The translations under genes and the position numbers were made by a program. A stretch of DNA of 64,000 nucleotides from NCBI GenBank assembly GCA_965203265.1, contig CBDBBV010000002.1, positions 744,001 to 808,000 on the forward strand. Reading direction: 5' to 3'. Origin of the DNA: JAHRAW01 sp965203265. GTDB taxonomy: Bacteria; Pseudomonadota; Gammaproteobacteria; Arenicellales; Poriferihabitantaceae. Numbering within the stretch: position 1 is the stretch's first letter; every line of letters starts with the position of its first letter. Positions 9,053-17,783 of the stretch are shown here, in pieces. Below the pieces are notes generated by a model, which had not been told where the DNA came from, ran no database searches, and saw nothing but the letters and a program-made list of their open reading frames with translations.

Positions 9053-9449
9053 GGCGTGTTTTCCGGGGGAGGGGGCGGGGTCATGGGAGATGGGGGATCG
9101 GTCCTGTTGTCTGGGTTCGGCGGTTATTATAAGCAAAATCGCCCGTACTTGTGAGGTATGGAGTGTGGCAGAATTACCTCCTGCTGATTCGGGAGCGGCA
9201 GAGATGCTCTACGCACCGTTTCAGGCTTGAAACGCTGTCGCTGCCGATTTTTGGTTATGTTGCAGAAATCTAACCGGCGCGCGCAGTCTATTCAATTGTG
9301 ATAAAGTTGCAGTATGAGCAAATCACCTAACACCAGAGCGTCCAGCGATGACGATGCCCGATCCTGTCCAATTTTGTGTGGAGCACTTTGGCAAGTTGGC
9401 TTGAACAAAGCCTCACCCGCCGGTTAGTGGATGTGTCGAGCGGGATCAC
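9053..9449. other. Intergenic region at the left edge of the foreign island
   Basis: About 400 bp without a supported gene. It holds a nested inverted repeat (see 9196-9246) and a 37-codon open frame at 9314-9427 that I do not recognise. Base composition falls from GC-rich to about even across this stretch, marking the left boundary of the AT-richer island. Confidence 0.6.
9196..9246. repeat. Nested inverted repeat
   Basis: The inner stem is CGTTTCA (9217-9223) with TGAAACG (9228-9234) around a 4-nt loop. The outer arms are CGGCAG (9196-9201) and CTGCCG (9241-9246). It could be a structured RNA or protein site upstream of the toxin gene. There is no U-run. Confidence 0.45.
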
Positions 9450-9743
9450 ATGTGCGAATTCGAGTGGGATCCCGCGAAAGCGGAAAGAAATCAGCGGAAG
9501 CATGGAATTAGTTTCGATCTCGCCTCCACAGTATTTCAGGATCGACTTGCAAAGTCGGTTCCCGATGCGGATCACGGCATGCTTGGGGAACGCTGGCTAA
9601 CTTTGGGCAACACTCAAGATGGCGTGCTGTTGGTCGTGTCCCATACCTACATAGAGATTGAAAACGACAGAACTGCGGTTCGAATCATCTCGGCGCGCCG
9701 GGCTACCCGTAAAGAGCGGCGTTCATATGAGTTGAAATCATGA
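9450..9743 (+). CDS. brnT: BrnT-family toxin (DUF497)
   Basis: A 97-residue protein matching the BrnT ribonuclease-toxin family: FEWDPAKAERNQRKHGISF at the N-terminus, a central RW segment and the C-terminal signature RIISARRATRKERRSYE. BrnT proteins have a RelE-like fold, arrest translation and are neutralised by a DNA-binding antitoxin (BrnA or similar) encoded immediately downstream. Here no separate antitoxin follows. The stop TGA overlaps the ATG of the large GHKL-helicase gene (ATGA), whose first residues look like the start of such an antitoxin. It belongs to the AT-richer island and was probably acquired horizontally. Confidence 0.85.
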   Translation: MCEFEWDPAKAERNQRKHGISFDLASTVFQDRLAKSVPDADHGMLGERWLTLGNTQDGVLLVVSHTYIEIENDRTAVRIISARRATRKERRSYELKS

Positions 9744-12700
9744 AGCAGGAATACGATTTTTCGAAAGGAGTGCGCGGGCGGTTTTTCCGAGAAAATGCCA
9801 AGCCGCGTATCCCTACTTATGATGAGAAACTGGATTGGGTTGGTCCCAAAGGACCACTGGGCGTGTTCGTTGTCAATGAGACGAAAAAAACACTCAAGGC
9901 ATATCGAGAGCAACCGCTTAATGTGCTTGAAAATGCCAACGAAGAACAATCTACGGCTCATGGTGGATACGCTCATCGGCAGCTGTTCGAACTTGTCCAG
10001 AATAGTGCCGATGCCCTGCTTGATGCCCCGAATGGAAAAAGCATCCTGATTCGCCTAACGAAAGATTTCCTCTACTGCGCAGACGACGGGAAACCAATCG
10101 ATAAAGCCGGTATCGTAGGGATTCTATTCTCCCGGATGTCGAGCAAGCGGAATACTCCCGCGATCGGCAGGCACGGGCTTGGTTTCAAGTCGGTCCTGTG
10201 CGTGACCGATGCGCCGGAGTTCTACAGCCGCTCGGCTTCCTTCCGTTTCGACAAGAATCGTGCGGCAGAACGAATAGCAGAAGTAACACAGGATACTCAA
10301 ATCGAGCGCTACCCGGTGCTGCGTTTACCCGAACCCATCGACCCCCGCGGAGAGATGGAAACGGACGAGGAACTGCGGGAGTTGATGGCTTGGGCAACGA
10401 ACATCGTGCGCTTACCCCTCAAATCTGGTGCTCATAGTGACCTTGTCCAGCAGATTCAGGGTTTTCCGCCGGAGTTTATGCTGTTTGTTGATCACGTGCA
10501 CTACCTGACTCTTGAGGATGGAGAGCGATCGCGAGATTTCATGCTGCACCACCGAGATGGCAAGCTTTGCCTTGAGGCCGAGGATAAAATTTCACATTGG
10601 CTACGTTTCGGCACTACCCATCGTCTGTCCGATGAAGCAAAAAGCGATTGGCCTTTGCGTGACGACAGCGATGAAGTCTCAGTTCAGTGGGCAGTGCCGC
10701 TTGATCGGCTGGATCGCCCTGGCCATTTTTGGGCGTTCTTCCCAACTAGCACCGCGAGTCTCGTCGCCGGTATCCTAAATGCACCATGGAAAACCAACGA
10801 GGACAGGCAGAATCTGCTACCGGGGCCGTACAACGATGAATTGATCAAAGCGGCTGCGGGAATGATTGCCAAAGAATTACCGAATCTCTCGACAAACGAA
10901 GACCCCGCTCGACATTTGGATGCATTGCCGCGTCGACACCAAGGTGGCGACTCCGAACAGGCTGATTTTATTCGCGAGCGCCTGTTTTCCTATCTTGATG
11001 GGAGTGAGATCGTTCCTGACCAAGATGGCAATCTACACACCATTGCGGACATCTCGTATCCTCCCAAGAGATTGACGGATAGTTCAGACAAGGTGCCGCT
11101 TGAGCGCTGGGCTACATACTCCGGTCGCCCACCGGATTGGTTGCACAACAAAGCGCTTACACGCAAACGGCTTGCTAGCATTGATCGGCTCTTTCCTACA
11201 GAAAAGGTATGGATATATAATGGATGGGCAGATTGTGGATGGCGTGACCGCGATCCATCCGCGCCCAGGGCAACAATTGCAAAGTGGTTGAGAGCGTTGA
11301 TCGAGGGCAATAAGGAGGACGATGCAGTCAAATCTTCTATGGAGGCTATACAAATTGCTGCTGCGATACCGTCCGAATTGAGGTCAAAAGAATGTTTTGG
11401 AGATATCGTTCTTACAGAAAACGGTAGTTGGCAATCTCTCGATCCCGATCGAATATTCTTACCCGACGAAACACAGGGTCACTCCGGTTCCAAGGCCACA
11501 GAGTCATATGTTCACTCGAAACTCGCATCAGACCGAGATACGCTTTCAGCGTTGAAGGAGTTGGGGATCAAGCCGCTTTCCCCTGAGAGCAGATTCAAAT
11601 ACGTTGCCGAGTGTGTCATCCAAAGCGATAGCGATCAAGAAACATGCGGAGACCTTCATAGCGAATTCTGGATGGCATCGCGCGAGTTGTCCATTGGTGA
11701 CGCGAGCGCCATAATTCGAGATTACAAGGATTATGGGGGGTGGGAAAAGTGGTCAAGGAAGCTCCGGGTGCGTACTTGCGCGGGAACTTGGCAGTCACTT
11801 CACTCCGTATTGTTGCCGGGCGAGATCGTGCCGGGTGATGGGAATGATGACGATGACGCTACCGTGGATATGGATTTTCATGAACCAGACGAAAATCTAT
11901 TGCGCTGTCTTGGGGTGAATAATGTACCCCATGACGGCTGCGAACTTTCGGCAGAACCGTTTTTTAAAAAGCATCTAGATGAATGTCGTGATCGGTTCAC
12001 TGATCGTTCTCTGAAAAATAAGCCACAGTTAAATTATTTAATTTTCAAGTCGAATTTGGGTTGCGGGCCATTGCATGTCCTCACTAGATTGTCGGAGGAA
12101 GGAAGGGTGGCTTATACAAGGGCTTTATTGTCGCAGGATTCCACTTTTTCGGAATGGACAATGCGCCATAAAACTCGGGATATATACCCCGAATTGGCGT
12201 GTCAATCTCTATCCATTAGCGTTCTTCGTGAGGAGGGGCGAATACGAACGTCCAGTGGAGCAATCGTCCCGTTTTCCGATGCGCTTGGTCAGATTCCGAA
12301 GAACCCGGAAGCCTTACACGCGCTACTGACCCACCCGATGGCCGAGAAAATTAAGGATGCATTCGATCTGGTCGAGCCGCCGCCGGAATTCTTTGGAGAA
12401 GGGGATCCGGTTCCTCTAACGGATATCTGGCCCGGATTGAATGAATATGTACTAGACCATCGGAAACAGTGTTGTCTTGTTTCGTGTGAACGAATCCTGC
12501 TTGTGGGCGAATCGCGTGAGTGTGTTTTTTCCCAGCCCAATATCTATATCGTAGGTGCTGTTGACGATGACGAGCAACGCAAGCTGTCTCTTGTTTCGGA
12601 TGAGTTGGGGCTTAATCTGAGTGCGCAGGATATTTCGAAAATCGTGCAGCATGAGACACCTACCGAGATCAAAAATCGACGAGCCGCTATACGACAATGC

Positions 12701-14293
12701 TCGACTGATGCCGAACGTCTTTTGGCGGCGGTAGGGGAACAAAAATTACGCAAGCAGTTGCCGGATTCTCTTCTCGCGGTGATCGAGGAGAATGCCACAT
12801 TGACGGGAATCGAAGTTGCAGAAGCGGCCATCGCGACATATCACACGGATGCGCTCAAGAGATACAAGTGGGCGTTGAGTCGTTTTTGTCCGCCAGCGCG
12901 ATGGGCGGGGTCTGCGAAGGCTATCGATTTTGTGCAGTCACTTGGTTTCTCACCTGAATGGGCTGGAGAACGAACTAGTCCTCTTGAACCGTTTCTTGAA
13001 ATTGAAGGCCGGTACCAGCTCCCGGAACTCCATTGCTATCAGAAAGTTATTGTCAACAATTTGCGCAAGATGCTTGATGGCAGTCATTCGGGCAAAGCAT
13101 CTCGTCGCGGCATGATCAGCATGCCGACAGGATCAGGTAAGACACGAGTTGCCGTTCAGGGAATCGTTGAAGCAATGCGGGATGATGGCTTTGTCGGCGG
13201 CGTGCTCTGGGTCGCTGATCGAAGAGAGCTTTGCGAACAGGCTATGGAGGCTTGGTGCCGAGTTTGGTCGAGTATCGGTCCTCATGAATCACAACTTCGC
13301 ATTTCAAGAATGTGGGCTGGATTACAACCACCGACGCCCATGCGCGAACTTCATATCATTGTTGCCACCATTCAGACTCTCCACGCAAAACTATCGAATC
13401 GAAATTGCGATTATGATTTCTTGAAAGATTTCAAACTGATCGTTTTCGATGAGGCGCATCGCTCACTTTCCCCGACTTCCACTTCGGTTATGGCAGAAAT
13501 AGGATTGACAAGGCGAAAAAAAGAGGATGAGCCATTTCTCCTTGGCCTTACCGCCACTCCCTATCGCGGATACAACGAGGAAGAAACAGGGTGGCTGGCC
13601 AATCGTTACGGTGGAAACCGCCTTGATGACGGAGCTTGGGAGAGTGGAGATGCCCAAGAGATTATTCAGTCTCTACAGTCTGATGGGGTGCTCGCCCACG
13701 CCGATCATGAAATCATTGAGGGCGAAACGTTCTCGTTAGATGATGTATTGGAAGGCTCGTCTGACTCCGATGCTTGGCGACAGGAAGTGGAGAAATGGCA
13801 GGAGCTACCGTGGTTGCCGCAAAGTGTTGAAAATCGGATTGCGCAGAGTGCCAAAAGGACCAAACGCATCCTGGATGCATATGGAGAGCATATCGCTCAA
13901 GATTGGCCCACTCTCATTTTCGCGACATCCGTCGAACATGCGCAAACAGTGGCAGCCCTTCTCAATCAGAGAGGCATCCGATCACGCGCCGTGAGTGGAG
14001 AGACAGAAACAGCGACCCGACGCCGTGTAGTTGAGGAGTTTCGTAGTGGCAAGATCAAGGCGCTCGTTAACTACGGTGTATTTCGGGAGGGCTTTGACGC
14101 GCCAAAGACTCGTGCCATTATCGTGGCACGGCCTGTATACAGTCCGAATCTGTATTTTCAGATGATCGGGAGGGGTCTGCGAGGGCCATTGAACGGCGGT
14201 GACGATCGATGCTTAATTCTCAACGTTCAGGACAATATCGAGAATTTCGACCGATCTCTCGCATTCTCGGACCTTGACTGGCTTTGGGCCTGA
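9740..14293 (+). CDS. Antitoxin-like leader / GHKL (sacsin-type) ATPase / DEAH helicase fusion protein
   Basis: A 1517-residue multidomain protein. Residues 1-20 (MKQEYDFSKGVRGRFFR) resemble the N-terminus of antitoxins paired with BrnT. Around residues 75-175 is a Bergerat-fold ATPase: FELVQNSADA (N-box), a CADDGKP segment and GRHGLGFKSV, as in sacsin/Hsp90-like modules. A long middle region follows with no motif I recognise. The C-terminal 400 residues are an SF2 helicase: PTGSGKT near 1129, FDEAHRS near 1236, LTATPYRG near 1270, REGFDAP and QMIGRGLRG near 1473. Base composition is clearly lower in GC than in the flanks. By analogy with GHKL- and helicase-containing genes in defence islands I infer an anti-phage or stress role; this is not shown. 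Confidence 0.85.
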   Translation: MKQEYDFSKGVRGRFFRENAKPRIPTYDEKLDWVGPKGPLGVFVVNETKKTLKAYREQPLNVLENANEEQSTAHGGYAHRQLFELVQNSADALLDAPNGKSILIRLTKDFLYCADDGKPIDKAGIVGILFSRMSSKRNTPAIGRHGLGFKSVLCVTDAPEFYSRSASFRFDKNRAAERIAEVTQDTQIERYPVLRLPEPIDPRGEMETDEELRELMAWATNIVRLPLKSGAHSDLVQQIQGFPPEFMLFVDHVHYLTLEDGERSRDFMLHHRDGKLCLEAEDKISHWLRFGTTHRLSDEAKSDWPLRDDSDEVSVQWAVPLDRLDRPGHFWAFFPTSTASLVAGILNAPWKTNEDRQNLLPGPYNDELIKAAAGMIAKELPNLSTNEDPARHLDALPRRHQGGDSEQADFIRERLFSYLDGSEIVPDQDGNLHTIADISYPPKRLTDSSDKVPLERWATYSGRPPDWLHNKALTRKRLASIDRLFPTEKVWIYNGWADCGWRDRDPSAPRATIAKWLRALIEGNKEDDAVKSSMEAIQIAAAIPSELRSKECFGDIVLTENGSWQSLDPDRIFLPDETQGHSGSKATESYVHSKLASDRDTLSALKELGIKPLSPESRFKYVAECVIQSDSDQETCGDLHSEFWMASRELSIGDASAIIRDYKDYGGWEKWSRKLRVRTCAGTWQSLHSVLLPGEIVPGDGNDDDDATVDMDFHEPDENLLRCLGVNNVPHDGCELSAEPFFKKHLDECRDRFTDRSLKNKPQLNYLIFKSNLGCGPLHVLTRLSEEGRVAYTRALLSQDSTFSEWTMRHKTRDIYPELACQSLSISVLREEGRIRTSSGAIVPFSDALGQIPKNPEALHALLTHPMAEKIKDAFDLVEPPPEFFGEGDPVPLTDIWPGLNEYVLDHRKQCCLVSCERILLVGESRECVFSQPNIYIVGAVDDDEQRKLSLVSDELGLNLSAQDISKIVQHETPTEIKNRRAAIRQCSTDAERLLAAVGEQKLRKQLPDSLLAVIEENATLTGIEVAEAAIATYHTDALKRYKWALSRFCPPARWAGSAKAIDFVQSLGFSPEWAGERTSPLEPFLEIEGRYQLPELHCYQKVIVNNLRKMLDGSHSGKASRRGMISMPTGSGKTRVAVQGIVEAMRDDGFVGGVLWVADRRELCEQAMEAWCRVWSSIGPHESQLRISRMWAGLQPPTPMRELHIIVATIQTLHAKLSNRNCDYDFLKDFKLIVFDEAHRSLSPTSTSVMAEIGLTRRKKEDEPFLLGLTATPYRGYNEEETGWLANRYGGNRLDDGAWESGDAQEIIQSLQSDGVLAHADHEIIEGETFSLDDVLEGSSDSDAWRQEVEKWQELPWLPQSVENRIAQSAKRTKRILDAYGEHIAQDWPTLIFATSVEHAQTVAALLNQRGIRSRAVSGETETATRRRVVEEFRSGKIKALVNYGVFREGFDAPKTRAIIVARPVYSPNLYFQMIGRGLRGPLNGGDDRCLILNVQDNIENFDRSLAFSDLDWLWA

Positions 14294-14609
14294 TCCTATT
14301 TTGAAGCGCGCATAAACGGATACCCCATATGAATGCACCTTCACCACTGTGTTGCTGAGTGAGACGACTTTCACCGTCATGCATGTGATTCGTAGCTCCG
14401 CAGATCAGCAAGCGCTCATTCCAACGCTCCGACCTTCGGCACGATTCATCCGAGTGTAAGATTGTGTGCTGATAGCCCCTGCCGTTTGTATCTATGTTCT
14501 ACCATGTATAGGGTCGTATAAGTACTACGAGATACCGAGTAGGAGTTACTGTCGGCCACCCCGCCATTTCTGATACCATTATGCCTTCCTGCCAAAACGG
14601 GAATCCCCC
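14294..14609. other. Intergenic region at the right edge of the foreign island
   Basis: About 316 bp between the helicase stop and xseB. I see no convincing gene, tRNA or terminator. It remains AT-richer than the following operon, so the island boundary probably lies near 14580, and the promoter of xseB-ispA-dxs must also be here. Confidence 0.5.
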
Positions 14610-14900
14610 ATGTCCCAGCACTCCGAAAAGCCCGCAACCCCGGTAAATCCCGACCCTCGGAACCACCCCCCCGACTTCGAGAAATCTCTGGCGGAGTTGG
14701 AGAAAATCGTACAGAGGATGGAGCGAGGGGAGCAGTCCCTCGAGCAGATGTTGCGGGATTACGAGCGCGGCATGGCGCTTTCCCAAGTTTGTCGCGACAG
14801 TCTCGAGAGCGCCCGCCAGCGGGTGGAAAAACTGGTGGAACAACGCGATGGCGACCATGTACTCGAGCCCATGGACGACGGCCCCGGGACGGCTAGTTGA
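14610..14900 (+). CDS. xseB: Exodeoxyribonuclease VII small subunit
   Basis: A 96-residue small subunit of ExoVII, the nuclease that degrades single-stranded DNA from either end; XseB coats the XseA stalk. The family signature FEKSLAELEKIVQRMERGEQ is present and followed by the typical helix ending in VCRDSLESARQRVEKL. The N-terminal 20 residues (Pro/Asn-rich) are a short extension. It overlaps ispA by 4 nt, the standard gammaproteobacterial xseB-ispA-dxs arrangement. Confidence 0.95.
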   Translation: MSQHSEKPATPVNPDPRNHPPDFEKSLAELEKIVQRMERGEQSLEQMLRDYERGMALSQVCRDSLESARQRVEKLVEQRDGDHVLEPMDDGPGTAS

Positions 14901-15820
14901 GCGATTTCGATTTCGACTCCGCGCGGGAATCCTATCGGCAACGGAGCGAACGCGCGCTGGCGTCTCGATTGCCCGATTCGGCGGAAGTTCCCCAGCGGCT
15001 GTGTCAGGCCATCCGCCATGCCTGCCTGAACGGCGGCAAGCGATTCCGCGCCACGTTGGTGTATGCCTGCGGCGAGGTGGCCGGGGCGGCGGCGCAGCAG
15101 TTGGATGCGGCGGCGGCGGCGGTGGAGATGATCCACGCCTATTCGCTGGTGCACGACGATCTGCCGGCGATGGACGACGACGATCTGCGCCGCGGCCAGC
15201 CCAGTTGCCATGTCGCATTCGACGAAGCCACGGCGATACTGGCGGGGGACGCCCTGCAAGCCCGCGCGTTTGAAATACTGAGCGCCGACCCCGATTCCGA
15301 CTCCGCCCCCGCCCCCGCCCCCACGTTCCCGGCCGAGCGCAGATTGCAGATGGTCGAAACATTGGCGCGGGCGGCGGGCAGCCGTGGCATGGCCGGTGGT
15401 CAGGCGCTGGATATGGCGGCCACCGGCGCGCCCGCCAACCTCGCCCAGCTGCGCCACATCCACCGACTCAAAACCGGCGCCCTGATTCGCGCCTCGGCGC
15501 GCTTGGGCGTTCTCGCCTCGCCTCGCGCCGGGGAAGAATTGCTCGAAAGTCTGGACGAATACGCCGCGAATGTGGGATTGGCGTTCCAGATCGTCGACGA
15601 TATTCTCGATGGGGTCGCCGCCAGCGAGACTCTGGGGAAGCGAGGCGGCGCCGATAGCCGCATGCAAAAGGCCACCTATCTCACCATGCTCGGCGTGGAA
15701 AAGGCGCGGGCGGAAGCGCGCAATTTGTGCCGAAATGCCCTCGAAAGCGCCGCTTCATTGGGCGATAATGCGATATTCCTGCAGCAACTCGCGCACTTCG
15801 CGATCAACCGAACTTCCTGA
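14897..15820 (+). CDS. ispA: Farnesyl diphosphate synthase (geranyltranstransferase)
   Basis: A 307-residue all-helical prenyltransferase that condenses IPP with DMAPP and GPP to farnesyl diphosphate. The first aspartate-rich motif is DDLPAMDDDDLRRG and the second is DDILDG, with the preceding GKRFRATL and HAYSLVHDD segments. An unusual low-complexity insertion (DPDSDSAPAPAPTF, about residues 134-147) occurs where most homologs have a short loop. Its DNA is a run of CCGACT/CCGCCC hexamers. The start overlaps xseB and the stop overlaps the dxs ATG. Confidence 0.96.
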   Translation: MSDFDFDSARESYRQRSERALASRLPDSAEVPQRLCQAIRHACLNGGKRFRATLVYACGEVAGAAAQQLDAAAAAVEMIHAYSLVHDDLPAMDDDDLRRGQPSCHVAFDEATAILAGDALQARAFEILSADPDSDSAPAPAPTFPAERRLQMVETLARAAGSRGMAGGQALDMAATGAPANLAQLRHIHRLKTGALIRASARLGVLASPRAGEELLESLDEYAANVGLAFQIVDDILDGVAASETLGKRGGADSRMQKATYLTMLGVEKARAEARNLCRNALESAASLGDNAIFLQQLAHFAINRTS

Positions 15821-17742
15821 TGACGACGGGCGATTCCTACCCGCTGCTTGGCGGCATCGACAGCCCCCGCCAGCTGCGCCAACTGGCGCAGAATCAGCTG
15901 CCCGATCTGGCGGATGAAATCCGGCGATTCCTCATCGAGGTTACCTCGCGCACCGGCGGGCATCTGGCGCCGGGGTTGGGTACGGTGGAGCTCACTTTGG
16001 CGCTGCATTATGTTTTCGATACGCCGGATGATCGGTTGGTATGGGACATCGGCCATCAGGCGTATCCGCACAAACTGCTCACCGGTCGGCGCGACGATTT
16101 CCACACCATTCGCCAGCACGGCGGCCTGTCCGGTTTTCTCAAGCGCAGCGAGAGCGAATTCGACACCTTCGGCGCCGGTCACGCCAGTACCTCGATCAGC
16201 GCCGCCCTCGGCATGGCGGTGGCCGCTCGGTTGGCCGGCGCCGACAACGAGGTGGTGGCGATCATCGGCGACGGCGCGCTCACCGGCGGCATGGCCTACG
16301 AGGCGCTCAACAACGCCGGCGATCTGGACGCCAACCTGTTGGTGGTGCTGAACGACAACGAGATGTCGATCTCCCCCAATGTGGGTGCCATCTCCAACTA
16401 CCTCGCGCGCATTCTCTCCGGACGCGCCTATACCAGCGTGCGCGAGGGCAGCAAGACCGTGCTCAGCACCCTGCCGCCGTCTGTGCAGCATCTGGCGCGG
16501 CGCTGGGAGGAGCATTTGAAGGGCATGGTGATGCCCGGCACCCTGTTCGAGGAACTCGGCTTCTACTACATCGGCCCGATTGACGGCCACAATCTCAATG
16601 CCGTGATCGCCACACTGAGAAACATGCGCGAGCTGAGCGGCCCGCGTTTCCTCCACGTGATCACCCAGAAGGGCAAGGGATTCGAGCCGGCCGAGGGCGA
16701 CCCCTGCGTCTACCACGGGGTAACGCCGTTCGACCCGAACACCGGCAAGATGGAGCGGAAGAAGAAGGGGCGCACCTACACCAACGTGTTCAGCGACTGG
16801 CTGTGCGATATGGCCGCGCGCGACGAAAAACTGGTCGGCATCACGCCGGCCATGCGCGAGGGCTCCGGCTTGGTGCGATTTTCCGGAGATTATCCCCAGC
16901 GCTATTTCGATGTGGGCATCGCCGAGCAGCATTCGCTGACCTTCGCCGCCGGTTTGGCCACCGAGGGATTCAAGCCGGTGGTGGCGATCTATTCGACTTT
17001 CCTGCAGCGCGCCTACGATCAACTCATCCACGATGTCGCCATCCAGAATCTCGATGTAACCCTGGCCATCGACCGCGCCGGACTGGTGGGCGCCGACGGC
17101 GAGACCCACTCCGGCAGCTACGATTACGCCTATCTGCGCTGCGTGCCGGGGTTGGTGATCATGGCGCCGGCGGACGAGGCGGAATGCCGCGATATGCTGT
17201 ACACCGCCTATTGCCACGAGGGCCCGGCGACGGTGCGCTATCCGCGCGGCGGCGGGCCCGGCGTGGCGGAGCGGGCGACCATGTGCGCCCTGCCCATCGG
17301 CAAGGCGGAGATTCGGCGCGAGGGCGGAGGCGACAATGAAATCGCCATTCTCGCCTTTGGCGCTATGGTGGAAACCGCCGAGCAGGTCGGACGGGAGCTG
17401 GACGCCACCGTGGTCAACATGCGCTTCGTCAAGCCGCTCGACGAGGCCGTAATCGTCGATGCGGCGGCGCGCCATTCGTTGCTGGTAACCATCGAGGAAC
17501 ACGTGGTGGCCGGTGGCGCCGGCTCGGCGATCAACGAATTGCTCAGGCAATGCGGCTGTCGAGTCGAGGTGATCAATCTCGGCCTGCCCGATGCCCATAT
17601 CGGCCACGGCTCCCAGCCCGAACAGCGCGCCGAATGCGGCTTGGATGCGATCTCGGTCAAGCGGCGCATTGTGCGGAAGATGTCCGAAATGGCGTCTCAT
17701 GGCCAGAGCACGCGCCGCCCGGTTCATGCCGTAAAGCGGTAA
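15820..17742 (+). CDS. dxs: 1-deoxy-D-xylulose-5-phosphate synthase
   Basis: A 640-residue thiamine diphosphate enzyme that makes DXP from pyruvate and glyceraldehyde-3-phosphate, the first step of the MEP isoprenoid pathway. It shows the ThDP motif GDGALTGGMAYEALNNAG, the H-containing VWDIGHQAYPHK near residue 80, the transketolase-like central domain (AEQHSLTFAAGLA, YSTFLQRAYDQ) and the C-terminal transketolase domain (TIEEHVVAGGAGSAINE). It is full length and translationally coupled to ispA by an overlapping stop and start. Confidence 0.98.
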   Translation: MTTGDSYPLLGGIDSPRQLRQLAQNQLPDLADEIRRFLIEVTSRTGGHLAPGLGTVELTLALHYVFDTPDDRLVWDIGHQAYPHKLLTGRRDDFHTIRQHGGLSGFLKRSESEFDTFGAGHASTSISAALGMAVAARLAGADNEVVAIIGDGALTGGMAYEALNNAGDLDANLLVVLNDNEMSISPNVGAISNYLARILSGRAYTSVREGSKTVLSTLPPSVQHLARRWEEHLKGMVMPGTLFEELGFYYIGPIDGHNLNAVIATLRNMRELSGPRFLHVITQKGKGFEPAEGDPCVYHGVTPFDPNTGKMERKKKGRTYTNVFSDWLCDMAARDEKLVGITPAMREGSGLVRFSGDYPQRYFDVGIAEQHSLTFAAGLATEGFKPVVAIYSTFLQRAYDQLIHDVAIQNLDVTLAIDRAGLVGADGETHSGSYDYAYLRCVPGLVIMAPADEAECRDMLYTAYCHEGPATVRYPRGGGPGVAERATMCALPIGKAEIRREGGGDNEIAILAFGAMVETAEQVGRELDATVVNMRFVKPLDEAVIVDAAARHSLLVTIEEHVVAGGAGSAINELLRQCGCRVEVINLGLPDAHIGHGSQPEQRAECGLDAISVKRRIVRKMSEMASHGQSTRRPVHAVKR

Positions 17743-17783
17743 AATCCCGTAGTTGACCAACCTGCCACGCCCAGCAACCACCC

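Noticed and set aside
9314..9427. 37-codon open frame upstream of brnT, considered as a displaced antitoxin
   Set aside because: It has no antitoxin-like motif, no convincing ribosome binding site, and lies on the wrong side of the toxin for the usual order.
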